Shown piece by piece: positions 1 to 7,236 of a stretch of DNA of 11,572 nt (positions are counted from its first letter, which is position 1; each line of letters opens with the position of its first letter). Source of the stretch: an uncultured Fusobacterium sp. (GTDB lineage: Bacteria; Fusobacteriota; Fusobacteriia; Fusobacteriales; Fusobacteriaceae); the NCBI GenBank assembly GCA_900543175.1, contig UQQO01000068.1, positions 1 to 11,572 of the forward strand. The letters run 5' to 3'. A model generated the notes under the pieces. It saw only the letters and a list, made by a program, of their open reading frames with translations. It ran no database searches and was not told the DNA's origin. The position numbers and the translations under genes were made by a program.

Positions 1-71
1 ATTGGGATAAAATTTTGCTTTTTATAATATTTATAGGTAATAGGTGAGTAGTTACGAAAATTCAATATAAA

Positions 72-112
72 AAAGCTGAATAACTTAATAAAAATAGAGG
101 TTATCCAGCTTT
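72..112 (-). terminator. Rho-independent terminator of the rlmD-family gene
   Basis: An inverted repeat pairs 72-86 with 98-112 around an 11-nt loop. Reading leftward, the stem has one G-U wobble and one mismatch next to the loop, and its 3' arm runs into six T residues. It begins 9 nt past the stop codon of the methyltransferase gene. The stem pairs better on the minus strand than on the plus strand, which fits termination of the leftward block. Positions 1-71 to its left hold no gene that I can support. Confidence 0.8.
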
Positions 113-120
113 AAAGTCTA

Positions 121-1479
121 TTATTTTTTTATAAAACGTCCAACTACTTCAGTATGAGAAGTACCAGGGAACATATCAACAGGTTGAACTTTTTCTAAAG
201 TATACCCCTGTCTATTCAAAATTTCAGCATCTCTAGCAAATGTAGATGGATTACAAGAGATATAAATTATCTCTTTTATCCCTGCCTCAGAAGTTTTTAA
301 AAGGCTTAACTCATCAATACCTTTTCTAGGTGGATCAAAGATAATAGAATCTATTTTCTCTCCACTATTGATAAGCTCAAGCATCTTCTCTTCAACAGCT
401 CCATTTATAAATTCAATATTTTTAATATTGTTCTCTTCAGCTGTTTTAATTCCATCTCTCGTAGCTGATGGAACTATCTCAATAGCAAAAACTTTTTTAG
501 CTTTTTTAGATAGGATCATAGCAAGAGTTCCAGTTCCAGAGTAAGCATCAATTATAGATTTATTTTCAATATCTTCAAAAAAATCAATAGCTGTTCTATA
601 TAATTTTTTTGTTTGAGGTAGATTAATTTGGAAGAAAGAGAGAGGAGAGATATTAAAATTAATACCTTCAATCTCTTCAGTTAGATTCTTTTCACCCCAA
701 ATAAAAATGTTTTTTTCTCCTAAAGCAACATTTGTTCTTTTAGTATTTAAAGAGATATAGATAGATTTTATCTCATTAACTTTGTTTTTTAACTCCATTA
801 ATATATCTTTAAATCTCTTTTCAACTTTAGGAGCATTTATAATTAATACAACCATAGCTTCACTTTTAGAGTTAGTTCTAACCATGATGTTTCTAAGTAT
901 ACCTTTATGCTCATTTTCATCATAAACAGAAACTTTCTCTCTATTTAAAATAGTTTTTAACTCTTTTATGATCTTATTTCCAAGTTTAGAGTTTAGTATA
1001 TTCTCTTCTACTTCAAAAACTTCATGGGATTTTCTTTTAAAAAATCCAGTTATAATCTCTCCTTTTAACTTTCTAAAAGGTTCTATAATTTTATTTCTAT
1101 AATGGTAAGGATCTTCACTTCCAATTACATCAAAAATAGGTATATTTTTTAATTTACCTATCTTTTCAATTACATCCTCAACCATAAGTTTTTTATATTT
1201 TAGTTGAGCATCATATTGTAACATAGCAAAGTCACAACCTTGAAAATCTTCAAAAGTTACTTTTGAAAGATCTTCCACTCTTTCAGCTCCTGGAGTTATA
1301 ATCTCTTCAATAAGTCCACGAGCATAAGTTTTTTTAACAGATATAATTTTAACTTTTAATCTATCTTGTGGAACAGACATAGGAACAAATATTGTAAAAT
1401 CATTATAGTATCCTAATCCCTCTCCACCGTTTACTATTTTATCTATTTCTAGTTCAATTACTTGATCTTTTTTTACCAT
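121..1479 (-). CDS. rlmD: 23S rRNA (uracil-5-)-methyltransferase, RumA/RlmD family
   Basis: This 452-residue protein is a TrmA/RumA-type enzyme that uses SAM to make 5-methyluridine in 23S rRNA. An N-terminal TRAM domain (about 1-60) is followed by a central domain and a Rossmann methyltransferase domain. Visible motifs are the SAM loop DAYSGTGTLA (311-320), FDPPRKG (381-387), the catalytic cysteine C409 in SCNP, and the general-base glutamate E444 in HTEVV. Only one cysteine (C82) remains where RumA has a CxxxxxCxxC iron-sulphur motif; the protein has just two cysteines (C82 and C409), so it should lack the [4Fe-4S] cluster. The start is ATG with GGAGG at 1484-1488. It is the last gene of the block, 26 nt after the ftsL-like gene. 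The family is certain. The target (U1939, U747 or both, as in Bacillus RlmCD) is not readable from sequence, so the symbol is provisional. Confidence 0.88.
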   Translation of the reverse strand: MVKKDQVIELEIDKIVNGGEGLGYYNDFTIFVPMSVPQDRLKVKIISVKKTYARGLIEEIITPGAERVEDLSKVTFEDFQGCDFAMLQYDAQLKYKKLMVEDVIEKIGKLKNIPIFDVIGSEDPYHYRNKIIEPFRKLKGEIITGFFKRKSHEVFEVEENILNSKLGNKIIKELKTILNREKVSVYDENEHKGILRNIMVRTNSKSEAMVVLIINAPKVEKRFKDILMELKNKVNEIKSIYISLNTKRTNVALGEKNIFIWGEKNLTEEIEGINFNISPLSFFQINLPQTKKLYRTAIDFFEDIENKSIIDAYSGTGTLAMILSKKAKKVFAIEIVPSATRDGIKTAEENNIKNIEFINGAVEEKMLELINSGEKIDSIIFDPPRKGIDELSLLKTSEAGIKEIIYISCNPSTFARDAEILNRQGYTLEKVQPVDMFPGTSHTEVVGRFIKK

Positions 1480-1505
1480 CTATCCTCCAAAGTTGATGAT
1501 ATTAT

Positions 1506-1766
1506 TTAATTTTCTATTTGGAAAAAATTAATTTTATTGGAAATTTCCATCTTCTTTTTACTTCTCATCTCTTTTCCAATTTTATCTAAATCAATTTTTG
1601 TATCATACTCAATAATTTTTCTATTTAACTCTTTTTCAACTATTTCTAACTCTTTTTTATCTTTATTGATAGATTGTTCTAGTTTAGAGATCTTTATCAA
1701 AAGAGAACCATGAATAATCCAAACTAAAATTATAATAAAAAATACAAAAAGAAATGTTTTTTTCAC
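1506..1766 (-). CDS. ftsL: FtsL/DivIC-like cell division protein (small, membrane-anchored coiled coil)
   Basis: This 86-residue protein has a lysine-tipped N-terminus and one strong transmembrane helix (about 4-24). A charged heptad-like coiled coil follows (about 26-56, with I/L at repeating spacing), then a short tail. This is the architecture of FtsL/DivIC, bitopic divisome proteins that pair with FtsB and DivIB/FtsQ to control septal peptidoglycan synthesis. Sequence conservation in this family is poor, so the call rests on topology and position: it starts 1 nt after the rsmH stop, exactly where ftsL sits after rsmH (mraW) in dcw clusters. The start is GTG at 1764-1766, with AGGATAGG upstream inside the end of rsmH, which suggests translational coupling. 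No ftsI, murE or mraY follows; rlmD comes next instead. It could also be an unrelated coiled-coil membrane protein. Confidence 0.68.
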   Translation of the reverse strand: MKKTFLFVFFIIILVWIIHGSLLIKISKLEQSINKDKKELEIVEKELNRKIIEYDTKIDLDKIGKEMRSKKKMEISNKINFFQIEN

Positions 1767-1767
1767 T

Positions 1768-2709
1768 TTAACCTATCCTTTCTACAACTCTTAATTTAGA
1801 AGAGTGAGCTCTATTATTAAATTCTAACTCCTCTCCTTCAGGAATAATAGGTTTTTTTGTGATTAACTTAACTTTAGCCTTTCCTCCACAAACACAGATA
1901 GGAAGTCCAGGTGGGCATTTGCAAGCAGTAGCTAGATCTTTAAATTTAGTTTTTACCAATCTATCTTCTAATGAATGGAAAGTTATAATTCCCAGTCTTC
2001 CACCGATTTTTAGAGAGTCCACAGCTTTATCAATAGCTTTTTCAAGTACTTCAAGCTCTCTATTTACCTCTATTCTAATAGCTTGGAAAGTTTTTTTAGC
2101 AGGGTGTTTAGCAGCTCTTTCAGGATAAGCTCTTTTAATAATAGCTACTAGCTCTCCAGTAGTTTCAATTTTTTTCTCCTGTCTAGCTTCACAAATAAAT
2201 TTAGCTATTTTTTTAGCATTTCTTTCCTCTCCATATTCAAAGAAGATTTTTACTAATTTTTCCTCTGGATACTCATTGACAACTTCATATGCTGAAAGGG
2301 GATTATTTTGATTCATTCTCATATCTAGTTTAGTATCATATCTATATGAGAAACCTCTTTCAGGATCATCTAATTGAGTAGATGAAACTCCTATATCCAT
2401 TAAGATACCATCAATTTTATCATAACCAGCCATATATAAAACTGTATCTAAATTTTCGAAGTTATTTTTAAATACTTGCCATTTATTTCCATATTTTTCC
2501 AATCTCTTTTTAGCAAAATCAATAGCTTGTTGATCTTGATCTATAGAAACTAGTCTACCCTTTTCTGAAAGTTCTTTTAATATACCCTCTGAGTGTCCAC
2601 CACCACCAAGAGTACAATCTAAATATATTCCATCTTTATTAATAACTAAATTATCAAGACACTCTCTATAAAGGACAGGAATATGGTATTCACTTATAAT
2701 ATCTTCCAC
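1768..2709 (-). CDS. rsmH: 16S rRNA (cytosine(1402)-N4)-methyltransferase RsmH (MraW)
   Basis: RsmH uses SAM to methylate N4 of C1402 of 16S rRNA, at the P-site of the small subunit, and acts on assembled 30S particles. The 313-residue protein has the family's usual length and motifs: HIPVL near the N-terminus, the glycine-rich SAM loop DCTLGGGGHS (31-40), MDIGVSS (104-110), FHSLEDR (244-250), the cysteine-rich CKCPPGLPICVCG stretch and the C-terminal NNRAHSSKLRVVER. The reading frame is open to a TTG at 2718, but that codon directly abuts the AGGAG at 2719-2723 and cannot be the start. The GTG at 2707-2709, 9 nt downstream of AGGAG, gives the typical VEDIISEYHIPVL start. A terminator-like hairpin lies just upstream. 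The gene is followed after 1 nt by an ftsL-like gene, a remnant of dcw-cluster order; mraZ is absent. Confidence 0.95.
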   Translation of the reverse strand: MEDIISEYHIPVLYRECLDNLVINKDGIYLDCTLGGGGHSEGILKELSEKGRLVSIDQDQQAIDFAKKRLEKYGNKWQVFKNNFENLDTVLYMAGYDKIDGILMDIGVSSTQLDDPERGFSYRYDTKLDMRMNQNNPLSAYEVVNEYPEEKLVKIFFEYGEERNAKKIAKFICEARQEKKIETTGELVAIIKRAYPERAAKHPAKKTFQAIRIEVNRELEVLEKAIDKAVDSLKIGGRLGIITFHSLEDRLVKTKFKDLATACKCPPGLPICVCGGKAKVKLITKKPIIPEGEELEFNNRAHSSKLRVVERIG

Positions 2710-2718
2710 AATAATCAA

Positions 2719-2723
2719 CTCCT
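2719..2723 (-). promoter_or_regulatory. Ribosome binding site deciding the rsmH start
   Basis: AGGAG, read on the minus strand, sits 9 nt before the GTG at 2707-2709. It touches the in-frame TTG at 2716-2718 with zero spacing, which rules out that longer start. The site is only about 10 nt beyond the T-run of the upstream hairpin. Confidence 0.75.
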
Positions 2724-2733
2724 GTTTTTTAAG

Positions 2734-2761
2734 AAAAATAGAGAAGCAATAGCTTCCCTAT
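2734..2761 (-). terminator. Intra-operon Rho-independent terminator or attenuator between yggT and rsmH
   Basis: Ten base pairs (2738-2747 with 2752-2761, one of them a G-U on the minus strand) close a 4-nt loop and run into TTTTT (2734-2738). The stem begins on the last bases of the yggT stop codon and ends about 10 nt before the rsmH ribosome binding site. I could not find a strong promoter between it and rsmH, so rsmH must be reached by read-through or from a start inside yggT. Confidence 0.72.
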
Positions 2762-3018
2762 TAAAATAATAAATTAAAAACCACTCTTCTTATTATTGAT
2801 AAGAAGATATAGGCTACCATTGGAGATAAGTCAACTCTTAAATTTCCCATAGGAAGTAATACTCTAAAAGGCTTTAAGATAGGTTCTGTGATGCCATAAA
2901 CCAAATCAGTAAATCCATTATTTGAATTTGGAGATAGCCAAGAAAGTATAACTCTTATAACTATAAGGGTATTGATAATAGAGACTAGCAAATCAACAAT
3001 TTTAAACAATAGAACCAT
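2761..3018 (-). CDS. YggT-family integral membrane protein
   Basis: This 85-residue protein of the YGGT family (Pfam YGGT) has two hydrophobic segments (about 5-28 and 62-84). Between them is the conserved core with SWLSP and the signature TEPILKPFRVLLP, ending in a typical IRRVVFNLLF-like tail. These proteins sit in the cytoplasmic membrane; the family is linked to envelope and division functions and in Gram-positives often lies near sepF and other division genes, but its biochemical role is not settled. The start is ATG at 3018 with GGGAG at 3030-3034. It follows pgsA by 31 nt and precedes rsmH, the neighbour with a dcw connection, which fits an envelope or division role. The family call is secure; the function is not. 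Confidence 0.85.
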   Translation of the reverse strand: MVLLFKIVDLLVSIINTLIVIRVILSWLSPNSNNGFTDLVYGITEPILKPFRVLLPMGNLRVDLSPMVAYIFLSIIRRVVFNLLF

Positions 3019-3049
3019 ATTTTACAACACTCCCTTATGAAATATTTTA

Positions 3050-3595
3050 TTATTTACAATTCATAAAATAATGCTTAGCTTTTGATGTATATTCCCACCC
3101 AGACCAAAGAGTTAAAATTATAGGAATCATCATTAAATAAAAATTATATGGTTGATTTCCAACAATTATCATAATTAAAATTACAATCATTTGACTTGTA
3201 GTTTTGTATTTTCCTAATTTACCAGCTGGAATAACTTCTCCCTTTGCAGCAGCAAGCATTCTAATTCCACTGATTAAAAACTCTCTAGCTATTACAATAA
3301 TAGACATCCAAGCTGGAATATATTTTAACTCAACAAATAAAACTAAAGCTGAAATCACAAGAATCTTATCAGCTAATGGATCCATTAATTTTCCAAAATC
3401 TGTAACAAGATTATATTTTCTAGCAAGATAACCATCAAAAAAGTCTGTAAGTGAAGCTATAACAAAGATAGCAAAAGCAATAAGTCTATAAGTAAGAGAT
3501 AAATGTGCACTTACATTGCCTGATTCTTGAAGAAAATAGATAAAAGGGATAGCTAATACCAATCTTATAAAAGTTAGTTTATTAGGTAGGTTCAT
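3050..3595 (-). CDS. pgsA: CDP-diacylglycerol--glycerol-3-phosphate 3-phosphatidyltransferase PgsA
   Basis: PgsA condenses CDP-diacylglycerol with glycerol-3-phosphate to give phosphatidylglycerol phosphate, the committed step to phosphatidylglycerol and cardiolipin, in the cytoplasmic membrane. The 181-residue protein carries the complete CDP-alcohol phosphotransferase signature D-x2-DG-x2-AR-x8-G-x3-D-x3-D, with D51, D54, G55, A58, R59, G68, D72 and D76 all present. Hydrophobic helices lie around it, and the N-terminus NLPNKLTFIRL is typical of PgsA. Length is usual for the family. The start is ATG with GGAGGA at 3602-3607. It lies 25 nt after rimO and 31 nt before yggT, so it is almost certainly co-transcribed with both. 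PgsA rather than phosphatidylserine or cardiolipin synthase is favoured by length and N-terminus. Confidence 0.93.
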   Translation of the reverse strand: MNLPNKLTFIRLVLAIPFIYFLQESGNVSAHLSLTYRLIAFAIFVIASLTDFFDGYLARKYNLVTDFGKLMDPLADKILVISALVLFVELKYIPAWMSIIVIAREFLISGIRMLAAAKGEVIPAGKLGKYKTTSQMIVILIMIIVGNQPYNFYLMMIPIILTLWSGWEYTSKAKHYFMNCK

Positions 3596-3620
3596 ATTCT
3601 TTCCTCCGTAACATTAAAAA

Positions 3621-4961
3621 TTATTGTTTTTCATTTTCAACTATTGGTCCAATAAAATCATAATCAAAGTTTTGTTCTAACTTAACTTTAACAATTTCAC
3701 CAGGTTTTGCTGTACCATCATTTGTAAGAACTTTACCATCTATTTCAAGAGCTTGTCCTTTTGTTCTTCCCTCTAATAGATACTCACTTTCAGTAGAAAC
3801 TCCATCAATCATAACCTCAACAGTTTGTCCAAGCATAGCTCTATTTTTATTTTCAGCTATCTTACTTTGAAGGTTAGTAAGCTCTACCCATCTCTCTTCT
3901 TTTATCTCTTCAGGAACTTGATTATCCATATCATATGCTTTTGTATCCTCTTCTCTTGAATATTTGAATACTCCTACATAATCAAATTGGAACTCTTCAA
4001 GAAAATCTCTTAACTCTTCGAAATTCTCTTGAGTTTCTCCAGGGAATCCAACTATAACAGATGTTCTAAAAGTTGCATTTGGAATCTCTTTTCTTATTCT
4101 ATATAGAATATCTTTTAAATGAGCTCCAGTTTTAGCTCTTCCCATATTTTGAAGTATAGAATCAGAAACATGTTGAATAGGAATATCAAAATATTTACAA
4201 ATTTTATCTTCAGTTTTCATTACTTGAATTAACTCATCTGTAACAGAGTCAGGATACATATAGTATGTTCTTAACCATTTTAAATCCTCTATTTTTACAA
4301 GCTCTTTCATTAATTTTGCTAAAGATTTTTCTTTATAAAGATCGATTCCATATTCAGTAGTCTCTTGAGATAAAAGATTTAATTCTCTTACTCCAGATTT
4401 TACAAGATTATTAGCTTCAACTAATATATCCTCAATAGTTCTACTTCTTAATCTTCCTCTAAGTTGAGGGATAATACAGTAAGTGCATCTTCTATCGCAA
4501 CCTTCAGAAATTTTTAAATAAGCTGTATGAGAAGCAGTTGTTAAAATTCTATCTGTATTAGCATTAGCAAGGAAATCCATACTAGAAGTTTCAACAGGAT
4601 GTTTATCATTAAGAATTTCATCTACAACTTTTTCTATTTTATCAATCTCTCCTGTTCCAATAACAGCATCTACTTCAGGTAGTTCTTTTAATATCTCTTC
4701 TGCATATCTTTGAGCAAGACAACCAGTAACAATAATTTTCCTTAAGTTACCAGTTTCTTTAAGCTCACTTACTTCTAAAATAGTTTCAATAGATTCTTTT
4801 TTAGCATCTCCAATAAAACCACAAGTATTTACTATTATCATATCAGCTTCATTTAGTTCACTAGTTACTTCAAATCCTTTTTTATTTACAAGAATTCCAA
4901 TAAAATTTTCACTATCAACTAAATTTTTGCTACATCCTAAGCTTATTAAAGCAAATTTCAT
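3621..4961 (-). CDS. rimO: Ribosomal protein S12 (aspartate) methylthiotransferase RimO
   Basis: RimO is a radical-SAM enzyme with two [4Fe-4S] clusters that adds a methylthio group to the conserved aspartate (D88 in E. coli) of ribosomal protein S12 beside the decoding centre. All three parts are visible in 446 residues. The N-terminal UPF0004 domain has cluster cysteines C10, C47 and C81. The radical-SAM domain has C155xxxC159xxC162 followed by IPQLRGRLRSR. The C-terminal TRAM domain covers about 372-441. The opening SLGCSKNLVDSE and the hydrophobic end of the TRAM domain are RimO rather than MiaB features. The start is ATG with GAGGTG at 4966-4971. It is separated from pnp by a hairpin and may have its own extended -10 promoter, and is followed after 25 nt by pgsA. 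Confidence 0.95.
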   Translation of the reverse strand: MKFALISLGCSKNLVDSENFIGILVNKKGFEVTSELNEADMIIVNTCGFIGDAKKESIETILEVSELKETGNLRKIIVTGCLAQRYAEEILKELPEVDAVIGTGEIDKIEKVVDEILNDKHPVETSSMDFLANANTDRILTTASHTAYLKISEGCDRRCTYCIIPQLRGRLRSRTIEDILVEANNLVKSGVRELNLLSQETTEYGIDLYKEKSLAKLMKELVKIEDLKWLRTYYMYPDSVTDELIQVMKTEDKICKYFDIPIQHVSDSILQNMGRAKTGAHLKDILYRIRKEIPNATFRTSVIVGFPGETQENFEELRDFLEEFQFDYVGVFKYSREEDTKAYDMDNQVPEEIKEERWVELTNLQSKIAENKNRAMLGQTVEVMIDGVSTESEYLLEGRTKGQALEIDGKVLTNDGTAKPGEIVKVKLEQNFDYDFIGPIVENEKQ

Positions 4962-4977
4962 TCTTCACCTCATTAAT

Positions 4978-4986
4978 ATTATACCA
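4978..4986 (-). promoter_or_regulatory. Candidate extended -10 promoter for rimO
   Basis: The minus strand reads TGGTATAAT, a perfect TG-n-TATAAT extended -10. The -35 region at 17-nt spacing (CCTCTG) falls inside the pnp terminator loop and does not match consensus. The predicted start would be about 10 nt before the ATG, leaving almost only the ribosome binding site as leader, which is a reason for caution. Confidence 0.4.
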
Positions 4987-4993
4987 TATTAAA

Positions 4994-5020
4994 GAGAACA
5001 CAGAGGGTATCTGTGTTCTC
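4994..5020 (-). terminator. Hairpin after pnp (weak terminator or 3'-end stabiliser)
   Basis: A perfect 11-bp stem (4994-5004 with 5010-5020) closes a 5-nt loop 11 nt past the pnp stop. On the minus strand it is followed only by TTTAAT, a poor U-tract, so termination is probably partial and some pnp transcripts should continue into rimO. Confidence 0.65.
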
Positions 5021-5031
5021 CCTAAAAATAA

Positions 5032-7131
5032 TTAAATTTTCTTTTTACTTAAACTAATTTTTCCATTGTCAGTAGAGATAACTTTAACATCAAATACATC
5101 TCCAACTTTTAATACATCTTCAACATTTGCAACTCTTTCATGAGAGATTTCAGAAACATGAAGAAGTCCCTCTTTACCAGGTAAAATTTCCATAAATGCA
5201 CCAAATTTAGTGATGCTTACAACTCTACCTTTGTAGATTTCTCCAACTTCAACATCTTTAACATATGAATTTACAAGAGTTATAGTTTCATTTAATGTTT
5301 CTTCATCTTTAGCAAATATAGAAACATTTCCATCATCATTGATATCTACAGTTGCTCCTGTTTTTTCAATGATTCCTTTAATATTTTTTCCTCCAGGTCC
5401 AATAAGAACAGCTATTTTATCTGTAGCTATTTTCATTTGATGAATTCTAGGTACAGTAGATTTTATTGGAGCAGGTTCAGGAATAGTATTATTCATAAGT
5501 TCAAGAATCTCCATTCTAGCATCATGAGCTTGTTTAAGAGCAATTCTCATGATTTCTTCAGTAATTCCAGTTATTTTAATATCCATTTGAAGAGCTGTTA
5601 TACCATTTTTAGTTCCAGCAACTTTAAAGTCCATATCTCCTAAGTGGTCTTCAAGTCCCATGATATCTGTTAAAACAGTAAACTCTTCACCTTCTTTAAT
5701 AAGTCCCATTGCAATACCAGCAACATGTTCTTTAATAGGCACACCTGCTGCCATTAATGAAAGAGATCCTCCACAAATTGATGCTTGAGATGAAGATCCA
5801 TTTGATTCAGTAATTTCAGAAACAACTCTGATAGTATATGGGAATACTTCTTCAGAAGGGATTACATATCTAAGAGCTCTTTCAGCAAGAGATCCGTGTC
5901 CAAGTTCTCTTCTTCCAGGAGAACCCATTCTTCCAACTTCTCCTACAGAGTAAGGTGGGAAGTTGTAGTGTAGATAGAATTTTTTGAAGTATTCTTTTTC
6001 TAAATCATCAACAAGTTGTTCATCCTCTTTTGTTCCAAGAGTAGTGATAACAACTGCTTGAGTTTCTCCTCTTGTAAACATAGCAGATCCATGAGGTATA
6101 GGAAGAACATCAGTTTCAGCATAAAGAGGTCTGATTTCAGTAGTTTTTCTTCCGTCAACTCTATGTTTATGATATAAAATAGCTTCTCTAACTAATTTTT
6201 TCATTAAATCGTGGTAGTAAAGTTTAAATTCATCAATAACTTCTTCAGGTAGATCCTCTTCAGCAACACCTTCGTAGTTTTGAAGGATGAAAGCTTCCAT
6301 AAGTTCAGCTTCTAAACTATCAACAGCTTCTTCTCTAGCTTTTTTACCAAGAGTAAGAACAGCAGCTTTTAATCTTTCCATTCCATTTTCATCAATGAAA
6401 TCTTTAACTAGAGGTAATACCTCTTTTTTAGTAAATTCAATTTTTTCTTTTCCAACAGCTTTAGCAAATTCTTCTTGGAAAGCACAGATTTTTTTGATAT
6501 TTTCATGAGCAAACATAATAGCAGCTAACATAGTTTCTTCATCTAGTTCTTGAGCTCCAGCCTCAACCATGTTTACAGCATCTTTTGTTCCAGCAACAGA
6601 AAGTTCAAGTTCACTTTCTTCTAATTCAGCAGGAGTAGGGTTTAAAATAAACTCTCCATCTTTACGTCCTACTACAACTCCAGCAACTGGTCCAAGGAAA
6701 GGAATATCAGATAGCATAAGAGCCATTGAAGATCCTATAATTCCTAAATAATCTGGTGTATTTTTTTCATCATAAGAAAATACAGTATTTACAATATGTA
6801 CATCATAGTTAAACCCATCTGGGAACATTGGTCTGATAGGTCTGTCTATAAGTCTAGCTGTAAGAGTAGCATTTGTAGATGGTCTACCCTCTCTTTTATT
6901 AAATCCACCTGGGAATTTTCCAGCAGCATAGAATTTTTCAATATAATCTACAGTTAGAGGGAAGAAATCAGCTTCCTTTCTAGGTTCTTTGCTACGATTT
7001 ACAGTACTTAAAAGTACAGTATCACCATATTGTACCATTACAGCACCACAAGATTGTCTTGCTATTTTACCAGTAGAAAAACTAAGTGTTCTTCCAGCTA
7101 GTTCTAATTCAACTTTTTTTTCGTCAAACAT
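5032..7131 (-). CDS. pnp: Polyribonucleotide nucleotidyltransferase (PNPase)
   Basis: PNPase is a trimeric 3'-5' phosphorolytic exoribonuclease that degrades mRNA and releases nucleoside diphosphates. In 699 residues it shows the first RNase PH-like domain (with the [16 protein letters not shown] and [12 protein letters not shown] blocks), an all-helical linker, and the second RNase PH-like domain. The latter carries the conserved [14 protein letters not shown] segment, whose acidic residues at about 499-501 lie in the active site. A KH domain (GPGGKNIKG, 578-586) and a C-terminal S1 domain (about 629-699, GLLHVSEI) follow. The frame extends to an ATG at 7143, but GGAGGAG at 7135-7141 then lies inside it, so translation starts at the ATG at 7131 (MFDEKK). 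The leader, about 115 nt, contains a long hairpin (7160-7236) resembling in layout the RNase III-processed stem that drives pnp autoregulation in E. coli. Confidence 0.96.
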   Translation of the reverse strand: MFDEKKVELELAGRTLSFSTGKIARQSCGAVMVQYGDTVLLSTVNRSKEPRKEADFFPLTVDYIEKFYAAGKFPGGFNKREGRPSTNATLTARLIDRPIRPMFPDGFNYDVHIVNTVFSYDEKNTPDYLGIIGSSMALMLSDIPFLGPVAGVVVGRKDGEFILNPTPAELEESELELSVAGTKDAVNMVEAGAQELDEETMLAAIMFAHENIKKICAFQEEFAKAVGKEKIEFTKKEVLPLVKDFIDENGMERLKAAVLTLGKKAREEAVDSLEAELMEAFILQNYEGVAEEDLPEEVIDEFKLYYHDLMKKLVREAILYHKHRVDGRKTTEIRPLYAETDVLPIPHGSAMFTRGETQAVVITTLGTKEDEQLVDDLEKEYFKKFYLHYNFPPYSVGEVGRMGSPGRRELGHGSLAERALRYVIPSEEVFPYTIRVVSEITESNGSSSQASICGGSLSLMAAGVPIKEHVAGIAMGLIKEGEEFTVLTDIMGLEDHLGDMDFKVAGTKNGITALQMDIKITGITEEIMRIALKQAHDARMEILELMNNTIPEPAPIKSTVPRIHQMKIATDKIAVLIGPGGKNIKGIIEKTGATVDINDDGNVSIFAKDEETLNETITLVNSYVKDVEVGEIYKGRVVSITKFGAFMEILPGKEGLLHVSEISHERVANVEDVLKVGDVFDVKVISTDNGKISLSKKKI

Positions 7132-7134
7132 AAA

Positions 7135-7141
7135 CTCCTCC
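7135..7141 (-). promoter_or_regulatory. Ribosome binding site deciding the pnp start
   Basis: GGAGGAG on the minus strand lies 3 nt before the ATG at 7129-7131. An upstream in-frame ATG at 7141-7143 overlaps the site itself and is rejected as a start. Confidence 0.85.
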
Positions 7142-7159
7142 ATTTTAGTTTTTTTAAAG

Positions 7160-7236
7160 CTCAGAAGGTAAATAATAAGGAGTAAAAAGTCAAAAAATAT
7201 TCACCATTTACTTCTTACTACTTACATAATTCTGAG
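7160..7236 (-). repeat. Long imperfect inverted repeat in the pnp leader
   Basis: Arms 7160-7166 with 7230-7236 (7 bp, perfect) and 7168-7186 with 7207-7225 (19 positions) form a stem of about 26 positions with a 20-nt loop. A small asymmetric bulge separates the two stem segments. As pnp mRNA, the 19-position segment has 16 Watson-Crick pairs, 2 G-U wobbles and 1 A-C mismatch. Read on the plus strand it has one wobble and two mismatches. The hairpin would start about 10 nt after the predicted pnp transcription start and end about 18 nt before the ribosome binding site. It could be an RNA-level control element for pnp, or a copy of a dispersed palindromic repeat. Confidence 0.75.

Noticed and set aside
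23..28. Plus-strand TATAAT near the left edge
   Set aside because: Its -35 region would fall outside the window and the transcript would run antisense into the rlmD-family gene; TATAAT is common by chance at this AT content.
1859..2128. Plus-strand open frame of 89 codons inside rsmH
   Set aside because: It lies antisense within a fully conserved rsmH coding sequence, has no ribosome binding site and no recognisable domain. The same applies to the other plus-strand frames within pgsA and pnp and the minus-strand frames within fplA.
2710..2718. Longer rsmH start at TTG (2716-2718)
   Set aside because: The AGGAG site directly touches this codon, leaving no spacing, while the GTG 9 nt downstream has correct spacing and gives the usual N-terminus.
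2786..2806. 8-bp perfect hairpin inside the 3' part of yggT
   Set aside because: It lies wholly in coding sequence, encodes conserved-looking residues and has no T-run; a stem this short is expected by chance in AT-rich DNA.
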